A DNA stretch of 64,000 bases from Streptomyces sp. SCSIO 75703 (GTDB lineage: Bacteria > Actinomycetota > Actinomycetes > Streptomycetales > Streptomycetaceae), in NCBI RefSeq assembly GCF_036607905.1, contig NZ_CP144555.1:496001-560000 (forward strand). The letters run 5' to 3'. A program made the position numbers and the translations under genes. Below, piece by piece: positions 21,654 through 30,597 of this stretch (positions are counted from its first letter, which is position 1; each line of letters begins with the position of its first letter). A model generated the notes under the pieces. That model did not search any database. It was not told the origin of the DNA and saw nothing but the letters and a program-made list of their open reading frames with translations.

Positions 21654-21857
21654 TCAGACGGACACGATGTTCTCGGCCGTCGGGCCCTTCTGGCCCTGAC
21701 CGATGTCGAAGCTCACCTTCTGGCCTTCGGTCAGCTCACGGAAACCCTGGGCGGCGATGTTCGAGTAGTGGGCGAACACGTCGGGGCCGCCACCGTCCTG
21801 CGCGATGAAGCCGAAACCCTTTTCCGCGTTGAACCACTTCACGGTACCAGTGGCCAT
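21654..21857 (-). CDS. CspA-family cold-shock protein
   Basis: 67 residues from ATG 21857 with AAGGAGAGTGAC upstream. The RNP1 motif KGFGFI and RNP2 region DVFAHYS are intact in a single OB-fold ([20 protein letters not shown]). It binds single-stranded RNA/DNA as a chaperone and antiterminator. Leucine and other codons are heavily biased, as in highly expressed genes. The upstream 200-300 bp are unusually AT-rich and probably form a long cold-responsive leader. Confidence 0.96.
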   Translation of the reverse strand: MATGTVKWFNAEKGFGFIAQDGGGPDVFAHYSNIAAQGFRELTEGQKVSFDIGQGQKGPTAENIVSV

Positions 21858-22150
21858 GTCACTCTCCTTCGGGGCAGTGCACCGGCATCCACACCGTGCG
21901 GATACCGTGTCGCCGCGATGATTACCCCACCCGGAGAAGACCGGAACAACAAAAAATGCCCCCAGCGGCCTGGAGGCCGACTGAAAAACATCTGAGGTTT
22001 TCGGGAACCACAACTGCAACCGACACCGACAGTAGCACGTGAGAACGGCCGGTGCGTGGTAAACAATTCCGCTTCGTCCGTCGCGGTAATGAACCTCCGG
22101 GCGGCGACCCACGGAAACCTCATCCCACGGGCACAGATATGACCGGCCCG
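21858..22150 (-). promoter_or_regulatory. AT-rich leader/promoter region of cold-shock gene
   Basis: This region has runs such as ACAAAAAATG, GAAAAACATC and GGTAAACAATTCC and is clearly less GC-rich than the rest of the window. Long, structured leaders are typical of cspA-family genes. No single promoter is certain. Confidence 0.5.
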
Positions 22151-22458
22151 GCAGGGTCGGCGGCAGACCGGTGTCGCCGGACGCGTCCCGGGTGACCGGC
22201 CCCACGGCGCGGCACCCCCGCCCGGCACGATCAGGACGGTCGCGGCGGGGCGGGCGCACGGCCTTCCCGTCCGCACGGGCCCGGGAGGCGGGGAGCCAGG
22301 CGAGGACGCCGAGCACCCCGACGGCGGTGGGCAGGGGGCGGGTGCCGCGCGGCCGTCACGAGCGGCCCGGGGACCACGCACCCGGCGGATCCTCGTCGCC
22401 GGCACGCCTGGGCCGCCCACCGGGCGGCACGCCAGGGGCCCCGCCCGGACACGACGAA
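22151..22458. other. Spacer without recognised gene
   Basis: About 300 bp between the cold-shock promoter region and the tRNA terminator. It is GC-rich and I see no reliable coding region or RNA. Confidence 0.4.
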
Positions 22459-22488
22459 GCCCTGGCGAGAAAACGATCTCGCCAGGGC
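22459..22488 (-). terminator. Terminator of tRNA-Pro copy 1
   Basis: A perfect 12-bp stem (GCCCTGGCGAGA / TCTCGCCAGGGC) with a 6-nt loop, ending in TT, 6 nt from the tRNA 3' end. Confidence 0.9.
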
Positions 22489-22494
22489 TTTCCG

Positions 22495-22568
<74 letters not shown>

Positions 22569-22792
22569 GTGTGGATCACGGTTGCCCGCGATCACGCTGG
22601 TCAAGACTACCTCATACGGAGGGTGGGACAGGGCACGCGGATGGCCGGCGGAGACGCCCCCTTCGCCCGCCGTTCGACAGGGGTCGGGCCCCCGTCGGTC
22701 GCCCGGCGCCCGGCGCCGCGGGCACGGCTCTCGCGGGCCCGCCCCCCAGTCGGGGCGCGGTGCCGAGGGGGCCCGGAGCAGGCCCGGAGTAT

Positions 22793-22816
22793 GTCCTGTC
22801 AAATGGTTGACAGGAC
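22793..22816. promoter_or_regulatory. Perfect operator dyad before first inositol dehydrogenase
   Basis: GTCCTGTCAA (22793-22802), ATGG, TTGACAGGAC (22807-22816): a perfect 10-bp inverted repeat 62 bp upstream of the start at 22878. Related half-sites occur in the transporter/iolC promoter at 31708. It is probably bound by the LacI or GntR regulator of the cluster. Confidence 0.75.
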
Positions 22817-22877
22817 GGGTGGGGTCCGCTCAGGGTGAGCGGGTCAGTGACTGGACCGGTCCGCAGAGGGGCTCTTC

Positions 22878-24035
22878 ATGGTGGATGCGCTGGGCGTCGC
22901 CGTCGTCGGTTTCGGCTGGATGGGCCGCGTGCACACCCAGGCGTACGCCCGCGTACGGCACCACTATCCGCACCTCGCGCTGCGGCCGGAGCTGGTGACG
23001 GTGGCCGACGAGGTGCCGGGGCGGGCCGAGGAGGCCGCCGACCGGTTCGGCTTCTCCTCCGCGACCCGCGACTGGCGCGAGGTGGCCGCCGATCCGCGTG
23101 TGCGGGCCGTCAGCGTCACCGCCCCGAACTTCCTGCACCGCGAGATCGGCGTCGTGATGGCCGAGGCCGGAAAGCACCTGTGGATCGAGAAGCCGGTCGG
23201 TCTGACCACCGCCGACGCCCGCGCGGTCGCCGACGCGGTCGCCCGCGCCGGTGTGCAGGGCGCCGTCGGCTTCAACTACCGCAACGCGCCCGCCGTCGAG
23301 GCCGCCCGCGAGATGATCGCCGACGGGGACATCGGCACCGTCACCCACGCCCGCTTCCGCTTCTTCAGCGACTACGCGGCCCACCCCGAGGGGGCGCTGA
23401 CCTGGCGTTACGAGCGGGAGCGCGGCGGCAGCGGGGTGCTGGGCGATCTGGCCTCGCACGGGGCCGACCTGGCCTGGTTCCTGCTGGGCGACATCGACTC
23501 CCTGTGCGCCGACACCGCCGTCTTCCTGCCCGAGCGGGCCCGCCCCGCCTCCGCGACGGCCGGTCACGCCCGTGCGGCCGGCGGGGTGAAGGGACCGGTG
23601 GAGAACGAGGACTACGTCTCTTGCCTGCTCCGCTTCGCCTCCGGCGCCCGCGGGGTCCTGGAGGCGTGCCGGGTCTCGGTCGGCGAGCAGAACGGCTACG
23701 GCTTCGAGGTGCACGGCACGCGGGGCGCCCTGTTCTGGGACTTCCGGCGGATGAACGAACTGGGTGTCAGCCGCGGCACCGACTACCAGGACCAGCCCGT
23801 CAGCACGGTGTACGTCGGCCCGGGGCACGGCGAGTTCGCCGCGTTCCAGCCGGGTGCCGCCAACGCCATGGGCTACGACGACCTCAAGGTGGTGGAGGCG
23901 TACCGCTTCCTGCGGTCCGTCGCCGAGGGCACCCCGTACGGGGCCACCCCGGCGGACGCGGTGCGCAGCGCGGCCGTCCTGGACGCGATGGCGCGCTCGG
24001 CGGCCGGCGGCGCGTGGGAACGGCCCCTGCCCTGA
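22878..24035 (+). CDS. Gfo/Idh/MocA dehydrogenase (inositol/sugar type)
   Basis: 385 residues from ATG 22878 (GAGGGG upstream). The Rossmann start VAVVGFGWMGRVHTQAY binds NAD. WIEKPVGLT carries the EKP motif of the family (catalytic Lys), and LGDLASHGADLAWFLLGDI holds the His/Asp catalytic pair. Length and pattern match inositol 2-dehydrogenase-like enzymes acting on myo- or scyllo-inositol or a related sugar. It has its own operator-bearing promoter and is separated from the LacI gene by about 130 bp (convergent). A second family member at 26556 suggests different substrates. Confidence 0.9.
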   Translation: MVDALGVAVVGFGWMGRVHTQAYARVRHHYPHLALRPELVTVADEVPGRAEEAADRFGFSSATRDWREVAADPRVRAVSVTAPNFLHREIGVVMAEAGKHLWIEKPVGLTTADARAVADAVARAGVQGAVGFNYRNAPAVEAAREMIADGDIGTVTHARFRFFSDYAAHPEGALTWRYERERGGSGVLGDLASHGADLAWFLLGDIDSLCADTAVFLPERARPASATAGHARAAGGVKGPVENEDYVSCLLRFASGARGVLEACRVSVGEQNGYGFEVHGTRGALFWDFRRMNELGVSRGTDYQDQPVSTVYVGPGHGEFAAFQPGAANAMGYDDLKVVEAYRFLRSVAEGTPYGATPADAVRSAAVLDAMARSAAGGAWERPLP

Positions 24036-24166
24036 CCGGCCGGTGGACCGGCCCCGGCGAGGCCCGCGCCACCACGCTCCCCCACCACCCCGGCGCCGAG
24101 GCCCGCGCCGCCCCGCCAACCCGGCCACCGACGCGCCCGCACCGCTGCCGTCCGCGCCGGCGTCCG

Positions 24167-25198
24167 TCACCCCGCCGGGGCGGGCGGCATGTTGTGGGGG
24201 GTGACGACCTGGATCGCGGAGGGCAGCGGGGGTGCGGCCGGCGGCAGGGCGTCGTGGGCCCGCATCACCGTGTGGCACGCCTCGCGCAGGTCGTGCCGCA
24301 GGTCGTGGTGGAGGACGGCGGAGAGCCGGTGCTCGCGCAGCAGGCGGGTGTTGTCCTGGTCGAGGTCGTGCGCGACGAACACGGCACAGGGGCGGCCGAG
24401 GTCCTCGAAGGCACGGAGCGTGGCGATGTTCCCGCCGCCCATGGAGTAGACGGCGCGGATCTCCGGGTCGCGTTCCAGCGCCGAGCGCACCAGGTCGTAC
24501 TGGGCGGCGTCCAGGCCCTGGCCCTCGGTGACCTCGACGAGGGCGCGCTCGGGGTGGTGGGCCCGCATCACGGCGCGGAAGCCCATCTCCCGTTCCTCCT
24601 CGTTGCGGAAGAAGCCGCTGCTGAGGCTGGTGAGCACGTGACCGGGCCGCTCCCCCAGCCACTGCCCGACGAGGTAGGCGGCGGTCGCGCCGGCCGCCCG
24701 GTTGTCGATGCCGACGTAGGCGAGCCGGGTGCTGGCGGGCAGGTCGGCGGCGAGCGTGACGACGGGGATCCCCGCAGCCGTCAGGCGGCCCACCGCGTCG
24801 GCCACCTCGGGGACGTCCGGGGCCTTGAGGATCACGCCCTGGGAACCGCGCCGGGCGATCCGGTCCAGGACTCCGGCCAGTTCGCCGACCGGCCCGGTCT
24901 CGCGGAAGTGGTGGCGGGAGCGGAGGACGGCGGGGCGCAGCGAGGGGAGTTCGGCCTCGAGGGCGGCGCGTACGGCGGCGGAGAAGCGGTCCGGCGCCTG
25001 CATCACGATGTCGATCATGAAGGTGCGGCCGACGAGCCGGACCTGGGTGCGCTGGCGGTCCAGGTCGGCGATGGCCTGCCGGACCTCGTGGGCGGTGCTC
25101 TCCCGCACTCCGCCGCGGCGGTTGAGGACCCGGTCGACGGTGGCCTCGCTCAGCCCGGCCTGACGTGCGATCTCCCTGATGGGGAAGGGGTGGCCCAT
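24167..25198 (-). CDS. LacI-family transcriptional regulator
   Basis: 343 residues from ATG 25198, chosen over GTG 25201 because AAGGAG is then 6 nt away. The N-terminal helix-turn-helix (IREIARQAGLSEATVDRVLNRRGGV) has the LacI recognition pattern, followed by the hinge and a periplasmic-binding-protein-like sensor (MIDIVMQAPDRF, GIPVVTLAADLP, AYVGIDNRAAGATAAYLVGQWLG). The sequence resembles the LacI regulators of sugar ABC operons that read an incoming monosaccharide or cyclitol. It is divergent from the dioxygenase gene and likely controls this cluster. Confidence 0.9.
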   Translation of the reverse strand: MGHPFPIREIARQAGLSEATVDRVLNRRGGVRESTAHEVRQAIADLDRQRTQVRLVGRTFMIDIVMQAPDRFSAAVRAALEAELPSLRPAVLRSRHHFRETGPVGELAGVLDRIARRGSQGVILKAPDVPEVADAVGRLTAAGIPVVTLAADLPASTRLAYVGIDNRAAGATAAYLVGQWLGERPGHVLTSLSSGFFRNEEEREMGFRAVMRAHHPERALVEVTEGQGLDAAQYDLVRSALERDPEIRAVYSMGGGNIATLRAFEDLGRPCAVFVAHDLDQDNTRLLREHRLSAVLHHDLRHDLREACHTVMRAHDALPPAAPPLPSAIQVVTPHNMPPAPAG

Positions 25199-25269
25199 CA
25201 CCGGCTCCTTCCGCCCCCTCGGCCGTTCTGAGGGGTTTTTGATGGACGCCTGCTGGTTGTTCGCAGCGT

Positions 25270-25281
25270 TTGTCCGGACAA
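25270..25281. promoter_or_regulatory. Perfect 12-bp palindrome between LacI and dioxygenase genes
   Basis: TTGTCCGGACAA lies midway in the 125-bp divergent spacer. Its form resembles GntR/HutC-type operators (TTGT-N4-ACAA), so the GntR protein at 36653 is a candidate binder; the LacI protein is the alternative. Confidence 0.6.
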
Positions 25282-25323
25282 GAATGACACCACTCCGTGG
25301 GCCCTGTCACCGAAAGGACGACG

Positions 25324-26496
25324 ATGTCCTCGCCTTCCGTCCCCGCCCGCCGCGCCCGGTTCTCCGCGCGCGACTGCGACCTCGACGCCTTCCGCGCCCT
25401 CGTGGAGCGGACCACCGACCCGGCCGCACACCCGCTGGCCGCGTCCGTCGAGCAGAACGTCCCGGTCTACGAGGCGGCCGGGCTGCGCGAGCGTCCGGGG
25501 GTGGCGGACGAACTGGTCCACGCCCTGGCCGACGGTCCCGGCATCGTGGTCCTGCGGGGCGCCTTCCCGGACCCGGACGTCGTCGACCGGACGACCGCCG
25601 TGTTCGACGCCCTCATCGCCGCCCAGCGGGCCTCGGGCACCGCGTCCGGGGACCACTTCGCCGCGCCCGGCGCCAACGACCGGGTGTGGAACGCGCTGGA
25701 GAAGGCGGCACTGCACGATCCGGAGGCGTTCGCCGACTACTACGCCAACGACGCCCTCGCCCTGGTCGCCACGGCCTGGCTGGGCCCCGGCTACCAGGTC
25801 ACCTCGCAGGTCAACGTGGTCAATCCGGGCGGCGCGGCGCAACTGCCGCACCGCGACTACCACCTCGGTTTCCTCTCCGACGAGGTGGCAGCCGCCTACC
25901 CGGCGCACGTGCACCGCCTCTCCCCCGTGCTCACCCTCCAGGGCGCGGTCGCGCACCGCGACATGCCGGTGGAGTCGGGTCCGACGATGTACCTGCCGTA
26001 CTCGCAGAGGTTCGAGGCGGGCTACCTGGCCTGGCGGCGGCCGGAGTTCCGCGACTACTTCGCGGCGCGCCACGTCCAACTGCCGCTGGCCAAGGGCGAC
26101 GCGGTCTTCTTCAACCCGGCGCTCTTCCACGGCGCGGGCGCCAACCGGTCCGCGGACGTGCGGCGCATGGCCAACCTGCTCCAGGTCTCCTCGGCCTTCG
26201 GCCGGGCGATGGAGCGCGTGGACCGGGAGGCGGTGGTGAACGCCGTCTACCCGGTGCTGCTGGGCCGCCGGGCCGCGGGCGCGGACCCGCGCGGCCTGGA
26301 GAACGTGGTGGCCGCGAGCGCCGAGGGCTATCCCTTCCCCACCGACCTGGACACCGACCCGCCGGTGGGCGGACTTGCCCCGGCCTCGCAGGCGGACCTG
26401 GTGCGGCGGGCGCTGCGCGAGGAGTGGACGCCGGAGGCCCTGCGCGAGGCGCTGCGCCCCGGCGGCACCCGGAGCGCGGGCCGGGGTCCGCACTGA
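25324..26496 (+). CDS. Fe(II)/2-oxoglutarate dioxygenase (phytanoyl-CoA dioxygenase family)
   Basis: 390 residues from ATG 25324 (GAAAGGACG upstream). The iron-binding HxD is in LPHRDYHLGF and the distal His in NPALFHGAGANRS, whose Arg would hold 2-oxoglutarate. MPVESGPTMYLPYSQRF is typical of the family. It hydroxylates a small molecule using O2 and 2-oxoglutarate. Its place directly before an inositol dehydrogenase, 59 bp away on the same strand, and under a palindrome shared with the regulator gene suggests a modified cyclitol or sugar as substrate. The substrate is not shown by the sequence. Confidence 0.88.
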   Translation: MSSPSVPARRARFSARDCDLDAFRALVERTTDPAAHPLAASVEQNVPVYEAAGLRERPGVADELVHALADGPGIVVLRGAFPDPDVVDRTTAVFDALIAAQRASGTASGDHFAAPGANDRVWNALEKAALHDPEAFADYYANDALALVATAWLGPGYQVTSQVNVVNPGGAAQLPHRDYHLGFLSDEVAAAYPAHVHRLSPVLTLQGAVAHRDMPVESGPTMYLPYSQRFEAGYLAWRRPEFRDYFAARHVQLPLAKGDAVFFNPALFHGAGANRSADVRRMANLLQVSSAFGRAMERVDREAVVNAVYPVLLGRRAAGADPRGLENVVAASAEGYPFPTDLDTDPPVGGLAPASQADLVRRALREEWTPEALREALRPGGTRSAGRGPH

Positions 26497-26555
26497 CCAC
26501 GCCGCCGTCCGCCGGACCGTCCGGCGGCGATCCCACACGAGGAGCAGCACACCGC

Positions 26556-27560
26556 ATGCGTATCGGCATTCTCGGCCTCGGCCGCATCGGCGCCTTCCAC
26601 GCCGAGACCCTCTCCGCACTGGACACGGTCGACTCGCTCGTCGTCGCCGATCCGCTCATGGACGCCGCCAAGGCCGCGGCGGAGCGGTTCGGGGCCGAGG
26701 TGGCGGACTCGCCCGAGGCGGTGCTGTCCGCCGGGGTGGACGCGGTGGTCGTCGCCGCCGCGACCGACGCCCATCCGGCCCTGATCCGGGCGGCGGTCGA
26801 GGCCGGGGTGCCCGTCTTCTGCGAGAAGCCCGTCGCCCGCACCATGGCGGAGGGCGTCGAGGTGCTCCGGATGGTCGAGGGCGGCGGGGTGCCCGTGCAG
26901 ATCGGCTACCAGCGCCGTTTCGACCCCGGTTTCACGGCGGCGCGGGAGGCGGTGCGCGCGGGCGCGCTGGGCCCGTTGCACACCGTACGGGCGGTCACGC
27001 TCGACCCGGCGCCGCCGCCGGCCGCGTACGTCGCCGCCTCGGGCGGCATCTTCCGGGACTGTTCGGTGCACGACTTCGACGTCATCCGCTGGGTGACCGG
27101 CCGCGAGGTGCGCGAGGTGTACGCGGCCGGCGGCAACCGGGGCGCCGCCCACATCCGGGAGGCCGGGGACGCGGACACCGTCGGCGTGGTGCTCACCCTG
27201 GACGACGGCACCCTCGCCGTGGTCTCCAACAGCCGCCACAACGCCCGGGGTTACGACGTGCGGATGGAGCTGCACGGCTTCACGGACTCCGTCGCCGTAG
27301 GGCTGGAGGACCGGCTTCCGCTGCGGTCGGTGGAGCCCGGTGCGCGGTTCCCGGCGGGGGTGCCGCACGACTTCTTCATGGACCGCTTCGCCGCCGCCTA
27401 CCGGGCCGAACTCGCCGCGTTCACCGAGGTCGCCGCCGGCACCCGCCCCTCGCCGTGCACCGTGGCGGACGCCCTGGAGGCGGGGTGGATCGCGGAGGCG
27501 TGCGCGCTGTCGCTGCGCGAACGCCGCCCGGTCGCCCTCGCGGAGGTGCGTACGCTCTGA
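26556..27560 (+). CDS. iolG: Inositol 2-dehydrogenase (Gfo/Idh/MocA)
   Basis: 334 residues from ATG 26556 (GAGGAG upstream). The NAD-binding GILGLGRIGAFHAETL, the EKP motif in FCEKPVARTM, the IGYQRRFDPGF segment and the catalytic GGIFRDCSVHDFDVIRWVTG (Asp/His pair) match IolG, which oxidises myo-inositol to 2-keto-myo-inositol. It is probably cotranscribed with the dioxygenase and ends at a very strong hairpin. It is shorter and more IolG-like than the enzyme at 22878. Confidence 0.85.
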   Translation: MRIGILGLGRIGAFHAETLSALDTVDSLVVADPLMDAAKAAAERFGAEVADSPEAVLSAGVDAVVVAAATDAHPALIRAAVEAGVPVFCEKPVARTMAEGVEVLRMVEGGGVPVQIGYQRRFDPGFTAAREAVRAGALGPLHTVRAVTLDPAPPPAAYVAASGGIFRDCSVHDFDVIRWVTGREVREVYAAGGNRGAAHIREAGDADTVGVVLTLDDGTLAVVSNSRHNARGYDVRMELHGFTDSVAVGLEDRLPLRSVEPGARFPAGVPHDFFMDRFAAAYRAELAAFTEVAAGTRPSPCTVADALEAGWIAEACALSLRERRPVALAEVRTL

Positions 27561-27575
27561 GCGGGCGTCCCGCGC

Positions 27576-27617
27576 ACGGCACGGCCCCCGGCGTTCCGAC
27601 GCCGGGGGCCGTGCCGT
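27576..27617. terminator. Very strong bidirectional terminator
   Basis: A perfect 19-bp stem (27576-27594 with 27599-27617) and TCCG loop between the convergent iolG and isomerase-like genes. Confidence 0.95.
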
Positions 27618-27650
27618 CGCGGTCGGCACCGGGCCCGTGCCGGGCCGCTC

Positions 27651-28553
27651 TCAGGCGCCGCAGGAGCGCAGGAAGCGGCGGGTGCGGACGGCGATGGGCA
27701 GGGGCTTGTCCGGCTCGCAGGGGTACATGTCCTGCTCGACGATGGCGAACAGGTCCACGCCCAGGCGCTGCGCCGCCGTCAGCACCGGGCCCAGTTCCGG
27801 TACGCCGCCCGGGGGTTCGCACATGACGCCGCGCTGCACGGCGGGCCCGAACGGCACCCCCTCGGCGCGGACGCCGGCGAGGATCTCCGGGTCGACCTGC
27901 TTGAGGTGGAGGTAGCCGATGCGCTCCCCGTAGGTCTCGATCAGCTTGACGCTGTCCCCGCCGCAGTAGGCGTAGTGGCCGGTGTCCAGGCAGAGGGAGA
28001 CCAGGTCGGAGTCGGTGGAGTCGAGGAAGCGTTCGACGTGCTCCTCGGTGTCGATGTGGGTGTCGGCGTGCGGGTGGACGACGATGTCCAGCCCGTATGT
28101 CTCCTTCACCCGGCGGCCGAGCCGTTCCATGCCCTCGGTCAGGTGGCCCCACTGCTCGCGGGTCAGCTCCGGCGGCTCCAGGATCTCGGCGGTCTTGTCG
28201 TCGCGCCAGAAGGACGGGATGACGACGAGGTGGCCGGCGTCCATGGCGCGGGTGAGGGAGGCGACGCGGGAGACCTGCTCCCAGGTGGCGTCCCACTCGG
28301 AGGGGCCGCGGTGCAGTCCGCAGAAGATCGTGCCGGCGGAGACCCGCAGGCCGCGCCGGGCCACCTCGTCGACGAGGCGGGCGGGGTCGGTGGGCAGGTA
28401 GCCGTAGGGACCGAGTTCGATCCACTCGTAGCCGGCTTCGGAGACCTCGTCCAGGAAGCGTTCCCAGGGCACCTGGAGGGGGTCGTCGGGGAACCAGACG
28501 CCCCAGGAGTCGGGCGCCGAGCCGACGCGGATGCGGTCGAGGGCAGGGGGCAT
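27651..28553 (-). CDS. TIM-barrel isomerase/dehydratase (IolE/IolI-like)
   Basis: 300 residues from ATG 28553. The N-terminus VGSAPDSWGVWFPDDP is characteristic of 2-keto-myo-inositol dehydratase (IolE) and related AP-endonuclease-2 family enzymes. EWIELGPYGYLP, VVHPHADTHIDTEEHVERFL, LCLDTGHYAYCGG and FAIVEQDMYP supply the metal-binding Glu, His and Asp residues. It likely dehydrates the inosose made by IolG, or isomerises it. It is the last gene of the transporter operon and starts one base after the stop of the ATPase gene. Confidence 0.85.
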   Translation of the reverse strand: MPPALDRIRVGSAPDSWGVWFPDDPLQVPWERFLDEVSEAGYEWIELGPYGYLPTDPARLVDEVARRGLRVSAGTIFCGLHRGPSEWDATWEQVSRVASLTRAMDAGHLVVIPSFWRDDKTAEILEPPELTREQWGHLTEGMERLGRRVKETYGLDIVVHPHADTHIDTEEHVERFLDSTDSDLVSLCLDTGHYAYCGGDSVKLIETYGERIGYLHLKQVDPEILAGVRAEGVPFGPAVQRGVMCEPPGGVPELGPVLTAAQRLGVDLFAIVEQDMYPCEPDKPLPIAVRTRRFLRSCGA

Positions 28554-28554
28554 G

Positions 28555-29514
28555 TCAGGGCTTCCCTTCGGCGTTCGTGGACGCGGCGGAGGCGGCGGAC
28601 GACGGGGCGCCGGGGGTGTCCCCGGCGGGCGCGGACACCTCCTCCGCCTCCGGGAGCGCGGCGACGTCGACGCCGCCGACCTGTGCCAGTTCGTGCTTGA
28701 GCGCGGCGAGTTCGGCGCCGCCCGCCATGTGGTTGGTCAGCTCTTCGAGGGTGATGCGGTCGCGGGGCGCGCTCAGTTCGAGCGTGCCCAGGCGCAGCAC
28801 GCTGAAGTGGTCGCCGACCATGTAGGCGTGGTGCGGGTTGTGGGTGATGAAGATGACGCCGAGCCCGCGTTCCCGGGCGGCGGCGATGTACTTGAGGACC
28901 ACGCCGGACTGCTTGACGCCGAGGGCGGCGGTGGGCTCGTCGAGGATGAGGACGCGGGCGCCGAAGTAGACGGCGCGGGCGATGGCGACGCACTGGCGCT
29001 GTCCGCCGGAGAGGGTGCCGATGGGCTGTTCCAGGTCGTCCAGGACGATGCCCATGTTGCGCAGTTCCTCGTCGGCGGTCCGCTTCATGCGGGCGATGTC
29101 GAGGCGCCGTACGGGCCAGGGGCCCTTGGTCATCTCGGAGCCGAGGAAGAAGTTGCGCCACACCGGCATCAGCGGCACGGTCGCCAGGTCCTGGTAGACG
29201 GTGGCGATGCCGCGGGCGAGCGCGTCGCGGGGGCTGGCGAAGCGCACCGCCTCGCCGTCGACGAGGAACTCGCCCTCGGTGTGCTGGTGCAGCCCGGAGA
29301 TGATCTTGATGAGGGTGGACTTGCCGGCACCGTTGTCGCCGAGGACGCAGGTGACCCGGCCGGGGTGGACGGTGAGGCCGACCCCGTGCAGGGCGCGGAC
29401 GTTGCCGTAGGACTTGCCGGCGGCGCGCAGTTCGACGAGGGGCGGGGCGTCGTCCTCCCCGGACCCGGGTGCCGGGTGGACGGCCGTCTGACCGCCGGGG
29501 GTGGTGCTGGTCAT
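28555..29514 (-). CDS. Sugar ABC transporter ATP-binding protein
   Basis: 319 residues from ATG 29514. A single nucleotide-binding domain: Walker [14 protein letters not shown]-loop in [10 protein letters not shown], signature [14 protein letters not shown], Walker [13 protein letters not shown] and H-loop [10 protein letters not shown]. It resembles one half of the RbsA/MglA type, matching the single-permease architecture here. The C-terminal 60 residues are an Ala/Glu/Pro-rich tail. It energises uptake with the permease and lipoprotein encoded upstream. Confidence 0.93.
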   Translation of the reverse strand: MTSTTPGGQTAVHPAPGSGEDDAPPLVELRAAGKSYGNVRALHGVGLTVHPGRVTCVLGDNGAGKSTLIKIISGLHQHTEGEFLVDGEAVRFASPRDALARGIATVYQDLATVPLMPVWRNFFLGSEMTKGPWPVRRLDIARMKRTADEELRNMGIVLDDLEQPIGTLSGGQRQCVAIARAVYFGARVLILDEPTAALGVKQSGVVLKYIAAARERGLGVIFITHNPHHAYMVGDHFSVLRLGTLELSAPRDRITLEELTNHMAGGAELAALKHELAQVGGVDVAALPEAEEVSAPAGDTPGAPSSAASAASTNAEGKP

Positions 29515-29520
29515 TTCCGA

Positions 29521-30597
29521 TCACCTCCGGGTCGCCGCGCGGCGGACCCACAGATTGATGAGGACGGCTCCGAGGAGCATCACACCGAGGAACGCCTTGA
29601 ACCAGTCGGGGTTCCAGCCGGCGTAGACGATGCCCTGGTTCACCATGCCGAACATGAAGGCGCCGAAGACCGGGCCGATGGCGGAGCCGTAGCCGCCGGT
29701 CAGCAGGCAGCCGCCGATCACCGCCGCGGCGATGTAGATCAGCTCCTGGCCCACGCCCTCGCCGGACTGCACGGTGTTGAAGGAGAAGAGCTGGTGCATG
29801 CCGACGAACCAGGCGCCGAAGCCGACCAGCATGAACAGCGTGATCTTGGTGAAGGTGACGGGGACGCCGACCGCGCGGGCGGACTCGCGGCTGCCGCCGA
29901 CGGCGAAGATCCAGTTGCCGTACTTGGTGCGCAGCAGCACCCAGGTGGCGAGCGCGGCGAAGACCAGCCACCACACGACGGTGATCTTCACCTGGACGCC
30001 GCCGACGTCGAAGGACGAGGCGAAGAACGCCTTCGCCTGGGCGAAGCCGTCCATGTCGCTGATGTCGTCGGTGGCAACGTTGCCGGTGACGAGTTTGGTG
30101 ACCGCGAGGTTCACGCCCTGGAGGATCAGGAAGGTGCCGAGCGTCACCAGGAAGCTGGGCAGTCCGGTGCGGACGAGCACCCATCCGTTGAAGGCGCCGA
30201 CGCCGAGGGAGACGGCGAGGGCGACGATCACCCCGGCCCACACGTTCATGGTGAGCTGGTAGCTGAGCATGCTCGCCGTCAGGGCGGAGGTGACGACGGC
30301 GACGCCGGCCGACAGGTCGAACTCGCCGCCGATCATCAGCAGCGCGACCGGCAGCGCCATGATGCCGATGGTCGACGCCTGGTAGAGCACCGTCGCCATC
30401 GAGCCGCCCTGGCGGACCGAGGGCGCGGCGATCAGGAAGAAGACGAACACGGCGACGGCGCCGAGGAAGACCCCGACCTCGGGCCGGGCGAGCAGCCGCA
30501 CCGGCAGCGAGCGCCGCCTGGTGCGTCCGTCGGACTGCCCCGGGCCGGGAGCCGGCGGTGCGGTCACCGCCGGCTCGGGCTGTCGGGTCACGCTCAT
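29521..30597 (-). CDS. Sugar ABC transporter permease (RbsC-like)
   Basis: 358 residues from ATG 30597. About ten hydrophobic helices start after a charged N-terminus (GRTRRRSLPVRLL). The family motif GGEFDLSAGVAVVTSAL, GWVLVRTGLPSFLVTLGTFLI, and the EAA-like loop AVGGSRESARAVGVPVTFTK are those of the BPD_transp_2 family for ribose/galactose/inositol. Its ATG shares one base with the stop of the substrate-binding gene (TGATG), and it precedes the ATPase gene by 6 nt. Confidence 0.93.
   Translation of the reverse strand: MSVTRQPEPAVTAPPAPGPGQSDGRTRRRSLPVRLLARPEVGVFLGAVAVFVFFLIAAPSVRQGGSMATVLYQASTIGIMALPVALLMIGGEFDLSAGVAVVTSALTASMLSYQLTMNVWAGVIVALAVSLGVGAFNGWVLVRTGLPSFLVTLGTFLILQGVNLAVTKLVTGNVATDDISDMDGFAQAKAFFASSFDVGGVQVKITVVWWLVFAALATWVLLRTKYGNWIFAVGGSRESARAVGVPVTFTKITLFMLVGFGAWFVGMHQLFSFNTVQSGEGVGQELIYIAAAVIGGCLLTGGYGSAIGPVFGAFMFGMVNQGIVYAGWNPDWFKAFLGVMLLGAVLINLWVRRAATRR

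Noticed and set aside
22830..25415. Long minus-strand frame across the dehydrogenase and LacI genes
   Set aside because: It crosses two real genes in different frames and has no recognisable domain.
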